From Ptiloglossa arizonensis (taxonomy: Eukaryota; Arthropoda; Insecta; Hymenoptera; Colletidae): DNA of 64,000 nt. A model generated the notes under the pieces. The model worked only from the letters and a program-made list of their open reading frames with translations. It ran no database searches and was not told the DNA's origin. This document shows, one piece after another, positions 49,631 to 61,990 of this stretch. Each line of letters starts with the position of its first letter. Position 1 is the stretch's first letter. The stretch spans positions 59,351 through 123,350 of the forward strand of contig NW_027479445.1 in assembly GCF_051014685.1 (NCBI RefSeq). Reading direction: 5' to 3'. The position numbers were made by a program, and so were the translations under genes.

Positions 49631-51400
49631 CAAACATTTCTTAGCTTCAAACTCCCATATCTCGCGAACGGATTGACCACACCCAAAAATTCCTGCTGCG
49701 ACTGAATGTAGAAACTCGCCCGATTCCAACGGTATGTGTATTTTTTCCCTTGGCCGTTCTGGTTAAGCGTTTGGGGCAGCAGAAGTGCGAAAAATTTGTT
49801 GCCTACTCAACCATTTATTAGCTTCCAACTCCCATATCTCGCGAACGGATTGACCAAACCCAAAAATTTCTATTACATATGAAAGTAGAATCTCGCCCGA
49901 TTACAACGGTGTGTGTATGTTTTCCCTAGGCCATTCTGGTTAAGCGTTTGGTGCAGCAGAAGTGCGAAAAATTTGTTGCCATCTCAAACATTTCTTACCT
50001 TCAAACTCCCACATCTCGCGAACGGATTGACCAAACCCAAAAATTCCTATTGCATCTGTATGTAGAGGCTCGCACGATTACAACGGTATGGTTATTTTTC
50101 CCTAGGCCATTCTGGTTAAGCGTTTGGACCGGCAGAAGTGCGAAAAATTTGTTGCCTTCTCAACCATTTCTTAGCTTCAAACTCCCACATCTCGCGAACG
50201 GATTGACCAAACCCAAAAACTCCTACTACATCTGAAAGTAGAATCTCGCCCGATTACAACGTATGTGTATTTTTCCCTAGGCCATTTTGGTTAAGCGTTT
50301 GGAGCAGCAGAAGTGCGAAACATTTGTTGTCTTCTCAACCATTTCTTAGCTTCAAACTCCCACATCTCGCGAACGGATTGACCAAACCCAAAAACTCCTA
50401 CTACATCTGAAAGTAGAAACTCGCCCGATTACAACGGTATGTGTATTTTCTCCCTAGGCCGTTCTGGTTAAGCGATTGGTGCAGCAGAAATGCGAAAAAT
50501 TTGTTGTTTTCTGAACCACATCTTAGCTTCAAACTCCCATATCTCGCGAACGGATTGTCCAAACCCAAAAATTCCTATTGCCTCTGAAAGTAGAAACTCG
50601 TACGAAAACAACGGTGTGTGTATTTTTTCCCAAGGCCATTCTGGTTAAGCGTTTGGAGCAGCAGAATTGCGAAAAATTTGTTGTCTTCTCAACCATTTCT
50701 TAGCTTCAAACTCCCATATCTCGCGAACGGATTGTCCAAACCCAAAAATTCCTATTGCCTCTGAAAGTAGAAACTCGTACGAAAACAACGGTGTGTGTAT
50801 TTTTTCCCAAGGCCATTCTGGTTAAGCTTTTGGAGCAGCAGAAGTGCGAAAAATTTGTTGCCTTCTCAAGCATTTCCTAGCTTCAAACTCCCATATCTCG
50901 CGAACGGATTGACCAAACCCAAAAATTCCTACTGCGTCTGAATGTAGAAACTCGCCCGATTACAACGGTATGTGTATTTTTTCCCTAGGCCATTCTGGTT
51001 AAGCGTTTGGAGCAGCATAATTGCGAAAAATTTGTTGCCTTCTCAACCATTTCTTAGCTTCAAACTCCGATATCTCGCGAAAGGATTGACCAAACCCAAA
51101 AATTCCTGCTGCGTCTGAATGTAGAAACTCGCCCGATTACATCGGTATGTGTATTTTTCCCTAGGCCACTCTGGTTAAGCGTTTGGAGCAGCAGAAGTGC
51201 GAAAAATTTGTTCTCTTCTCAACCATTTCTTACCTTCAAACACCCACATCTCGCGAACGGATTGACCAAACCCAAAAATTCCTACTACATCTGAATGTAG
51301 AAACTCGCCCGATTACAGCGGTATGTGTATTTTTTCCCTAGGCCATTCTGGTTAAGCGTTTGGAGCAGCAGAAGTGCGAAAAATTTGTTGCCTTCTCAAC
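49631..51400 (+). repeat. Satellite monomers between the two duplicated segments
   Basis: Ten monomers. Two adjacent ones of the gtccaaaccc/cgtacgaaaac subfamily (near 50560 and 50740) are almost identical. The stretch 49860-50460 (tattacatatgaaag, gtgtgtgtatgtt, gtatgtagaggctcg) is repeated at 56045-56620, where one monomer has lost 27 bases. No gene is seen. Confidence 0.7.
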
Positions 51401-52987
51401 CATTTCTTAGCTTCAAACTCCCACATCTCGCGAACGGATTGACCAAACCCAAAAATTCCTACTACATCTGAAAGTAGAAACTCGCCCGATTACAACGGTA
51501 TGTGTATTTTCTTCCTAGGCCGTTCTGGTTAAGCGTTTGGTGCAGCAGAAGTGCGAAAAATTTGTTGTTTTCTGAACCACATCTTAGCATCAAACTCCCA
51601 TATCTCGCGAACGAATTGACCAAACCCAAAAATTCCTGCTGCGTCTGAATGTAGAAACTCGCCCGATTACAACGGTGTGTGTATTTTTTCCCTAGCCCAT
51701 TCTGGTTAAGCGTTTGGAGCAGCAGAATTGCGAAAAATTTGTTGTTTCTCAACCATTTCTTAGCTTCAAACTCCCATAACTCGCGAACGGATTGTCCAAA
51801 CCCAAAAATTCCTATTGCCTCTGAAAGTAGAAACTCGTACGAAAACAACGGTGTGTGTATTTTTTCCCTAGGCCATTCTGGTTAAGCGTTTGGAGTAGCA
51901 GAAGTGCGAAAAATTTGTTGCCTTCTCAACGATTTCTTAGCTTCAAACTCCCACATCTCGCGAACGGATTGATCAAACCCAAAAATTCTTACTACATCTG
52001 AAAGTAGAAACTCGCCCGATTACAAGAGTATGTGTATTTTTTCCCTAGGCCATTCTGGTTAAGCGTTTGGTGCAGCAAAAGTGCGAAAAATTTGTTGTCT
52101 TCTCAACCATTTCTTAGCTTCAAACTCCCACATCTCGCGAACCGATTGACCAAACCCAAAAATTCCTTCTACATCTGAAAGTAGAAACTCGCCCGATTAC
52201 AAAGGCATGTGTATTTTTTCCCTAGGCCATTCTGGTTAAGCGTTTGGAACAGCAGAAGTGCGAAAAATTTGTTGCCTTCTCAAACATTTCTTAGCTTCAA
52301 ACTCCCATATCTCGGGAACGGGTTGACCACACCCAAAAATTCCTGCTGCGTCTGAATGTAGAAACTCGCCCGATTACAACGGTATGTGAATTTTTTCCCT
52401 AGGCCGTTCTGGTTAAGCTTTTGGGGCAGCAGAATTGCGAAAATTTGTTGCCTTCTCAACCATTTCTTAGCTTCCAACTCCCATATCGCGCGAACGGATT
52501 GACCAAACCCAAAAATTTCTATTACATATGAAAGCAGAAGCTCGCCCGATTACAACGGCATGTGTATTTTTCCCTAGGCCATTCTGGTTAAGCGTTTGGA
52601 GCAGCAGAAATGCGAAAAATTTGTTGTCTTCTCAACCATTTCTTAGCTTCAAACTGCCACATCTCGCGAACGGATTGACCAAACCCAAAAATTCCTACTA
52701 TATCTGAAAGTAGAAACTCGCCCGATTACAAAGGTATGTGTATTCTTTCCCTAGGCCATTCTGGTTAAGCGTTTGGAGCAGCAGAAGTGCGAAAAATTTG
52801 TTGTCTTCTCAACCATTTCTTAGATACAAACTCCCACATCTCGCGAACGGATTGACCAAACCCAAAAATTCCTATTGCGTCTGAAAGTAGAAACCCGTAC
52901 GATAACAACGGTATGTGTATTTCTTCCCAAGGCCATTCTGGTTAAGCGTCTGGAGCAGGTGAAATGCGCAAAATTTGTTGCCTTCTC
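51401..52987 (+). repeat. Nine-monomer duplicated segment, copy 2
   Basis: Copy of 48045-49630. A 128-codon open frame on the minus strand (51462-51848) is the same as one at 48106-48492 only because the segment is duplicated; it is repeat sequence, not a gene. Confidence 0.78.
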
Positions 52988-54366
52988 AACCATTTCTTAG
53001 CTTCAAACTGCCACATCTCGCGAACGGATTGACCAAACCCAAAAATTCCTACTATATCTGAAAGTAGAAACTCGCCCGATTACAAAGGTATGTGTATTCT
53101 TTCCCTAGGCCATTCTGGTTAAGCGTTCGGAGTAGCAGAAGTGCGAAAAATTTGTTGCCTTCTCAACGATTTCTTAGCTTCAAACTCCCACATCTCGCGA
53201 ACGGATTGATCAAACCCAAAAATTCTTACTACATCTGAAAGTAGAAACTCGCCCGATTACAAGAGTATGTGTATTTTTTCCCTAGGCCATTGTGGTTAAG
53301 CGTTTGGTGCAGCAAAAGTGCGAAAAATTTGTTGTCTTCTCAACCATTTCTTAGCTTCAAACTCCCACATCTCGCGAACCGATTGACCAAACCCAAAAAT
53401 TCCTTCTACATCTGAAAGTAGAAACTCGCCCGATTACAAAGGCATGTGTATTTTTTCCCTAGGCCATTCTGGTTAAGCGTTTGGAACAGCAGAAGTGCGA
53501 AAAATTTGTTGCCTTCTCAAACATTTCTTAGCTTCAAACTCCCATATCTCGGGAACGGGTTGACCACACCCAAAAATTCCTGCTGCGTCTGAATGTAGAA
53601 ACTCGCCCGATTACAACGGTATGTGAATTTTTTCCCTAGGCCGTTCTGGTTAAGCTTTTGGGGCAGCAGAATTGCGAAAATTTGTTGCCTTCTCAACCAT
53701 TTCTTAGCTTCCAACTCCCATATCGCGCGAACGGATTGACCAAACTCAAAAATTTCTATTACATATGAAAGCAGAAGCTCGCCCGATTACAACGGCATGT
53801 GTATTTTTCCCTAGGCCATTCTGGTTAAGCGTTTGGAGCAGCAGAAATGCGAAAAATTTGTTGTCTTCTCAACCATTTCTTAGCTTCAAACTGCCACATC
53901 TCGCGAACGGATTGACCAAACCCAAAAATTCCTACTATATCTGAAAGTAGAAACTCGCCCGATTACAAAGGTATGTGTATTCTTTCCCTAGGCCATTCTG
54001 GTTAAGCGTTTGGAGCAGCAGAAGTGCGAAAAATTTGTTGTCTTCTCAACCATTTCTTAGCTACAAACTCCCACATCTCGCGAAAGGATTGACCAAACCC
54101 AAAAATTCCTATTGCGTCTGAAAGTAGAAACCCGTACGATAACAACGGTATGTGTATTTCTTCCCAAGGCCATTCTGGTTAAGCGTCTGGAGCAGGTGAA
54201 ATGCGCAAAATTTGTTGCCTTCTCAAACATTTCTTAGCTTCAAACTCCCATATCTCGCGAACGGATTGACCACACCCAAAAATTCCTGCTGCGACTGAAT
54301 GTAGAAACTCGCCCGATTACAACGGTATGTGTATTTTTTCCCTTGGCCGTTCTGGTTAAGCGTTTG
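51893..54366 (+). repeat. Tandem 7-mer duplication (2 x 1237 bp)
   Basis: gagtagcagaag at 51893 returns at 53130 (1237 bp, seven monomers less two bases), and the following tcaacgattt, acaagagtatg, cgaaccgatt, atctcgggaacggg and gcttttgggg words return in the same order. The second copy ends with tcaaacatttc and ctgcgactgaatg, as copy 1 near 49640 does, so it combines pieces of both longer segments. Confidence 0.76.
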
Positions 54367-57300
54367 GGGCAGCAGAAGTGCGAAAAATTTGTTGCCTTCT
54401 CAACCATTTCTAAGCTTCAAACTCCCACATCTCGCGAACAGATTGACCAAACCCAAAAATTCCTACTACATCTGAAAGTAGAAACTAGCCCGATTACAAA
54501 GGTATGTGTATTTTTTCACTAGGCCATTCTGATTAAGCGTTTGGAGCAACAGAAGTGCGAAAAATTTGTTGTCGTCTCAACCATTTCTTAGTTTCAAACT
54601 GCCACATCTCGCGAACGGATTGAACAAACCCAAAAATTCCTACTATACCTGAAAGTAGAAACTCGCCCGATTACAACAGTATGTGTATTTTTTCCCTAGC
54701 CCATTCTGGTTAAGCGTTTGGAGCAGCAGAATTGCGAAAAATTTGTTGTCTTCTCAACCATTTCTTAGCTTCAAACTCCCATGTCTCGCGAACGGATTGT
54801 CCAAACCCAAAAATTCCTATTGCCTCTGAAAGTAGAAACTCGTACGAAAACAACGGTGTGTGTATTTTTTCCCAAGGCCATTCTGGTTAAGCGTTTGGAG
54901 CAGCAGAAGTGCGAAAAATTTGTTGTCTTCTCAACCATTTCTTAGCTTCAAACTCCCATATCTCGCGAACGGATTGTCCAAACCCAAAAATTCCTATTGC
55001 CTCTGAAAGTAGAAACTCGTACGAAAACAACGGTGTGTGTATTTTTTCCCAAGGCCATTCTGGTTAAGCTTTTGGAGCAGCAGAAGTGCGAAAAATTTGT
55101 TGCCTTCTCAAGCATTTCCTAGCTTCAAACTCCCATATCTCGCGAACGGATTGACCAAACCCAAAAATTCCTACTACATCTGAATGTAGAAACTCGCCCG
55201 ATTACAGCGGTATGTGTATTTTTTCCCTAGGCCATTCTGGTTAAGCGTTTGGAGCAGCAGAAGTGCGAAAAATTTGTTGCCTTCTCAACCATTTCTTAGC
55301 TTCAAACTCCCACATCTCGCGAACGGATTGACCAAACCCAAAAATTCCTACTACATCTGAAAGTAGAAACTCGCCCGATTACAAAGGTATGTGTATTTTT
55401 TCCCTAGTCCATTCTGGTTAAGCGTTTGGAGCAGCAGAAATGCGAAAAATTTGTTGCCTTCCAAACATTTCTTAGCTTCAAACTCCCACATCTCGCGAAC
55501 GGATTGACTAAACCCAAAAATTCCTATTGCGTCTGAAAGTAGAAACTCGTACGATAACAACGGTATGTGTATTTTTTCCCAAGGCCATTCTGGTTAAGCG
55601 TTTGGAGCAGCTGAAATGCGCAAAATTTGTTGCCTTCTCAGCCATTTCTTAGCTTCCAACTCCCATATCTCGCGAACGGATTGACCAAACCCAAAAGTTC
55701 CTATTGCGTCTGAATGTAGAATCTCGCCCGATTACAACGGTGTGTGTATGTTTTCCCTAGGCCATTCTGGTTATGCGTTTGGTGCAGCAGAAGTGCGAAA
55801 AATTTGTTGCCTTCTCAAACATTTCTTAGCTTCAAACTCCCATATCTCGCGAACGGATTGACCACACCCAAAAATTCCTGCTGCGTCTGAATGTAGAAAC
55901 ACGCCCGATTCCAACGGTATGTGTATTCCTTCCCTTGGCCGTTCTGGTTAAGCGTTTGGGGCAGCAGAAGTGCGAAAAATTTGTTGCCTACTCAACCATT
56001 TATTAGCTTCCAACTCCCATATCTCGCGAACGGATTGACCAAACCCAAAAATTTCTATTACATATGAAAGTAGAATCTCGCCCGATTACAACGGTGTGTG
56101 TATGTTTTCCCTAGGCCATTCTGGTTAAGCGTTTGGTGCAGCAGAAGTGCGAAAAATTTGTTGCCATCTCAAACATTTCTTAGCTTCAAACTCCCACATC
56201 TCGCGAACGGATTGACCAAACCCAAAAATTCCTATTGCATCTGTATGTAGAGGCTCGCACGATTACAACGGTATGGGTATTTTTCCCTAGGCCATTCTGG
56301 TTAAGCGTTTGGAGCGGCAGAAGTGCGAAAAATTTGTTGCCTTCTCAACCATTTCTTAGCTTCAAACTCCCACATCTCGCGAACGGATTGACCAAACCCA
56401 AAAACGCCCGATTACAACGTATGTGTATTTTTCCCTAGGCCATTTTGGTTAAGCGTTTGGAGCAGCAGAAGTGCGAAACATTTGTTGTCTTCTCAACCAT
56501 TTCTTAGCTTCAAACTCCCACATCTCGCGAACGGATTGACCAAACCCAAAAACTCCTACTACATCTGAAAGTAGAAACGCGCCCGATTACAACGGTATGT
56601 GTATTTTCTCCCTAGGCCGTTCTGGTTAAGCGATTGGTGCAGCAGAAATGCGAAAAATTTGTTGTTTTCTGAACCACATCTTAGCTTCAAACTCCCATAT
56701 CTCGCGAACGGATTGTCCAAACCCAAAAATTCCTATTGCCTCTGAAAGTAGAACCTCGTACGAAAACAACGGTGTGTGTATTTTTTCCCAAGGCCATTCT
56801 GGTTAAGCTTTTGGAGCAGCAGAAGTGCGAAAAATTTGTTGCCTTCTCAAGCATTTCCTAGCTTCAAACTCACATATCTCGCGAACGGATTGACCAAACC
56901 CAAAAATTCCTACTGCGTCTGAATGTAGAAACTCGCCCGATTACAACGGTATGTGTATTTTTTCCCTAGGCCATTCTGGTTAAGCGTTTGGAGCAGCAGA
57001 ATTGCGAAAAATTTGTTGCCTTCTCAACCATTTCTTAGCTTCAAACTCCGATATCTCGCGAAAGGATTGACCAAACCCAAAAATTCCTCCTGCGTCTGAA
57101 TGTAGAAACTCGCCCGATTACATCGGTATGTGTATTTTTCCCTAGGCCACTCTGGTTAAGCGTTTGGAGCAGCAGAAGTGCGAAAAATTTGTTGCCTTCT
57201 CAACCATTTCTTAGCTTCAAACTCCCACATCTCGCGAACGGATTGACCAAACCCAAAAATTCCTACTACATCTGAAAGTAGAAACTCGCCCGATTACAAA

Positions 57301-59954
57301 GGTATGTGTATTTTTTCCCTAGTCCATTCTGGTTAAGCGTTTGGAGCCGCAGAAATGCGAAAAATTTGTTGCCTTCTCAACCATTTCTTAGCTTCAAACT
57401 CCCACATCTCGCGAACGGATTGACCAAACCCAAAAATTCCTATTGCGTCTGAAAGTAGAAACTCGTACGATAACAACGGTATGTGTATTTTTTCCCAAGG
57501 CCATTCTGGTTAAGCGTTTGGAGCAGCTGAAATGCGCAAAATTTGTTGCCTTCTCAGCCATTTCTTAGCTTCCAACTCCCATATCTCGCGAACGGATTGA
57601 CCAAACACAAAAATTCCTATTGCGTCTGAATGTAGAATCTCGCCCGATTACAACGGTGTGTGTATGTTTTCCCTAGGCCATTCTGGTTATGCGTTTGGTG
57701 CAGCAGAAGTGCGAAAAATTTGTTGCCTTCTCAAACATTTCTTAGCTTCAAACTCCCATATCTCGCGATCGGATTGACCACACCCAAAAATTCCTGCTGC
57801 GTCTGAATGTAGAAACTCGCCCGATTCCAACGGTATGTGAATTTTTTCCATTGGCCGTTCTGGTTAAGTGTTTGAGGCAGCAGATGTGCGAAAAATTTGT
57901 TGCCTTCTCAACCATTTATTAGCTTCCAACTCCCATATCTCGCGAACGGATTGACCAAACCCAAAAACTCCTACTACATCTGAAAGTAGAAACTCGCCCG
58001 ATTACAACGTATGTGTATTTTTCCCTAGGCCATTCTGGTTAAGCGTTTGGAGCAGCAGAAGTGCGAAAAATTTGTTGTCTTCTCAACCATTTCTTAGCTT
58101 CAAACTCCCACATCTCGCGAACGGATTGATCAAACCCAAAAATTACTACTACATCTGAAAGTAGAAACTCGCCCGCTTACAAAGGTATGTGTATTTTTTC
58201 CCTAGGCCATTCTGGTTAAGCGTTTGGAGCAGCAGAAGTGCGAAAAATTTGTTGTCTTCTCAAACATTTCTTAGCTTCAAACTCCCATATCTCGCGAACG
58301 AATTGACCAAACCCAAAAATTCCTGCTGCGTCTGAATGTAGAAACTCGCCCGATTACAACGTTGTGTGCATTTTTTCCCTAGCCCATTCTGGTTAAGCGT
58401 TTGGAGCAGCAGAATTGCGAAAAATTTGTTGTTTCTCAACCATTTCTTAGCTTCAAACTCCCACATCTCGCGAACGGATTGACCAAACCCAAAAATTCCT
58501 ACTACATCTGAAAGTAGAAACTCGCCCGATTACAAAGGTATGTGTATTTTTTCACTAGGCCATTCTGATTAAGCGTTTGGAGCAACAGAAGTGCGAAAAA
58601 TTTGTTGGCTTCTCAAGCATTTCTTAGCTTCAAACACCCACATCTCGCGAACGGATTGACCAAACCTAAAAATTCCTGCTGCGTCTGAATGTAGAAACTC
58701 GCCCGATTACAACGGTATGTGTATTTTTCCCTAGGCCATTCTGGTTAAGCGTTTGGAGCAGCAGAAGTGCGAAAAGTTTGTTGTCTTCTCAACCATTTCT
58801 TAGCTTCAAACTCCCACATCTCGCGAACGGATTGATCAAACTCAAAAATTCCTACTACATCTGAAAGTAGAAACTCGCCCGATTACAAAGGTATGTGTAT
58901 TTTTTCCCTAGTCCATTCTGGTTAAGCGTTTGGAGCAGCAGAAATGCGAAAAATTTGATGTCTTCTCAACCATTTCTTAGCTTCAAACTGCCACATCTCG
59001 CGAACGGATTGAACAAACCCAAAAATTCCTACTATATCTGAAAGTAGAAACTCGCCCGATTACAACAGTATGTGTATTTTTTCCCTAGGCCATTCTGGTT
59101 AAGCGTTTGGAGCAGCAGAAGTGCGAAAAATTTGTTGCCTTCTCAACCATTTCTTAGATTCAAACTCCCACATCTCGCGAACTGATTGACCAAACCCAAA
59201 AATTCCTACTACATCTGAATGTAGAATCTCGCCCGATTACAACGGTATGTGTATTTTTTCCCTAGGGCATTCTGGTTAAGCGTTTGGAGCAGCAGAAGTG
59301 CGAAACATTTGTTGTCTTCTCAACCATTTCTTAGCTTCAAACTCCCACATCTCGCGAACGGATTGACCAAACCCAAAAACTCCTACTACATCTGAAAGTA
59401 GAAACTCGCCCGATTACAACGGTATGTGTATTTTCTCCCTAGGCCGTTCTGCTTAAGCGTTTGGTGCAGCAGAAATGCGAAAAATTTGTTGTTTTCTGAA
59501 CCACATCTTAGCATCAAACTCCCATATCTCGCGAACGAATTGACCAAACCCAAAAATTCCTGCTGCGTCTGAATGTAGAAACTCGCCCGATTACAACGGT
59601 GTGTGTATTTTTTCCCTAGCCCATTCTGGTTAAGCGTTTGGAGCAGCAGAATTGCGAAAAATTTGTTGTCTTCTCATCCATTTCTTAGCTTCAAACTCCC
59701 ATATCTCGCGAACGGATTGTCCAAACCCAAAAATTCCTATTGCCTCTGAAAGTAGAAACTCGTACGAAAACAACGGTGTGTGTATTTTTTCCCAAGGCCA
59801 TTCTGGTTAAGCGTTTGGAGCAGCAGAGGTGCGAAAAATTTGTTGTCTTCTCAACCATTTCTTAGCTTCAAACTCCCATATCTCGCGAACGGATTGACCA
59901 AACCCAAAAATTCCTACTGCGTCTGAATGTAGAAATTCGCCCGATTACAACGGT
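54367..59954 (+). repeat. Heterogeneous satellite monomers, central block G
   Basis: About 31-32 monomers. Recurrent words are the gtccaaaccc/cgtacgaaaac subfamily (54800, 54977, 56717, 59728), gtgtgtgtatgtt with ggttatgcg or ggttaagcg (55739, 56092, 57656) and gaacaaaccc/ctatatctg. Order changes between repeats, so I cannot define one HOR. No gene or unique sequence is seen. Confidence 0.68.
56401..56410. other. 27-bp internal deletion in one monomer
   Basis: The sequence runs aaaac directly into gcccg at 56405/56406. The matching monomer at 50215-50252 has 27 bases in between, covering both arms of the dyad. Offsets to the paralogous segment confirm this: 6185 before the junction and 6158 after it. 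The CENP-B-box-like region to the right remains, but already in its acgtatg form with one G missing. Confidence 0.85.
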
Positions 59955-61990
59955 ATGTGTATTTTTTCCCTAGGCCATTCTGGTTAAGCGTTTGGAGCAG
60001 CAGAAGTGCGAAAAATTTGTTGCCTTCTCAACCATTTCTTAGCTTCAAACTCCGATATCTCGCGAACGGATTGACCAAACCCAAAAATTCCTGCTGCGTC
60101 TGAATGTAGAAACTCGCCCGATTACATCGGTATTTGTATTTTTCCCTGGGCCATTCTGGTTAAGCGTTTGGAGCAACAGAAGTGCGAAAAATTTGTTGCC
60201 TTCTCAACCATTTCTTAGCTTCAAACTCCCACATCTCGCGAACGGATTGACCAAACCCAAAAATTCCTATTGCGTCTGAAAGTAGATACTCGTACGATAA
60301 CAACGGTATGTGTATTTTTTCCCAAGGCCATTCTGGTTAAGCGTTTGGAGCAGCTGAAATGCGCAAAATTTGTTGCCTTCTCAGCCATTTCTTAGCTTCC
60401 AACTCCCATATCTCGCGAACGGATTGACCAAACCCAAAAATTCCTATTGCGTCTGAATGTAGAATCTCGCCCGATTACAACGGTGTGTGTATGTTTTCCC
60501 TAGGCCATTCTGGTTAAGCGTTTGGTGCAGCAGAAGTGCGAAAAATTTGTTGCCTTCTCAAACATTTCTTAGCTTCAAACTCCCATATCTCGCGAACGGA
60601 TTGACCACACCCAAAAATTCCTGCTGCGTCTGAATGTAGAAACACGCCCGATTTTAACGGTATGTGTATTCTTTCCCTTGGCCGTTCTGGTTAAGCGTTT
60701 GGGGCAGCAGAAGTGCGAAAAATTTGTTGCCTACTCAACCATTTATTAGCTTCCAACTCCCATATCTCGCGAACGGATTGACCAAACCCAAAAATTTCTA
60801 TTACATATGAAAGTAGAATCTCGCCCGATTACAACGGTGTGTGTATTTTTTCCCTAGTCGATTCTGGTTAAGCGTTTGGAACAGCAGAAATGCGAAAAAT
60901 TTGTTGTCTTCTCAACCATTTCTTAGTTTCAAACTGCCACATCTCGCGAACGGATTGAACAAACCCAAAAATTCCTACTATATCTGAAAGTAGAAACTCG
61001 CCCGATTACAACAGTATGTGTATTTTTTCCCTAGGCCATTCTGGTTAAGCGTTTGGAGCAGCAGAAGTGCGAAAAATTTGTTGCCTTCTCAACCATTTCT
61101 TAGCTTCAAACTCCGATATCTCGCGAACGGATTGACCAAACCCAAAAATTCCTGCTGCGTCTGAATGTAGAAACTCGCCCGATTACATCGGTATTTGTAT
61201 TTTTCCCTGGGCCATTCTGGTTAAGCGTTTGGAGCAGCAGAAGTGCGAAAAATTTGTTGCCTTCTCAACCATTTCTTAGCTTCAAACTCCCACATCTCGC
61301 GAACGGATTGACCAAACCCAAAAATTCCTATTGCGTCTGAAAGTAGATACTCGTACGATAACAACGGTATGTGTATTTTTTCCCAAGGCCATTCTGGTTA
61401 AGCGTTTGGAGCAGCTGAAATGCGCAAAATTTGTTGCCTTCTCAGCCATTTCTTAGCTTCCAACTCCCATATCTCGCGAACGGATTGACCAAACCCAAAA
61501 ATTCCTATTGCGTCTGAATGTAGAATCTCGCCCGATTACAACGGTGTGTGTATGTTTCCCCTAGGCCATTCTGGTTAAGCGTTTGGTGCAGCAGAAGTGC
61601 GAAAAATTTGTTGCCTTCTCAAACATTTCTTAGCTTCAAACTCCCATATCTCGCGAACGGATTGACCACACCCAAAAATTCCTGCTGCGTCTGAATGTAG
61701 AAACACGCCCGATTCCAACGGTATGTGTATTCTTTCCCTTGGCCGTTCTGGTTAAGCGTTTGGGGCAGCAGAAGTGCGAAAAATTTGTTGCCTACTCAAC
61801 CATTTATTAGCTTCCAACTCCCATATCTCGCGAACGGATTGACCAAACCCAAAAATTTCTATTACATATGAAAGTAGAATCTCGCCCGATTACAACGGTG
61901 TGTGTATTTTTTCCCTAGTCGATTCTGGTTAAGCGTTTGGAACAGCAGAAATGCGAAAAATTTGTTGTCTTCTCAACCGTTTCTTAGCTT
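59955..61990 (+). repeat. Tandem 6-mer duplication (period 1061 bp)
   Basis: gtatttgtat at 60130 and 61191 and all the sequence around them (tccgatatctc, tccctgggcc, agtagatactcgtacg, gtgtgtgtatgtt, tccctagtcgattc) repeat at offset 1061, six monomers. The second copy departs near 61980 (ccgtttcttagcttc). Small differences such as gattttaacgg against gattccaacgg show some age. Confidence 0.8.
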
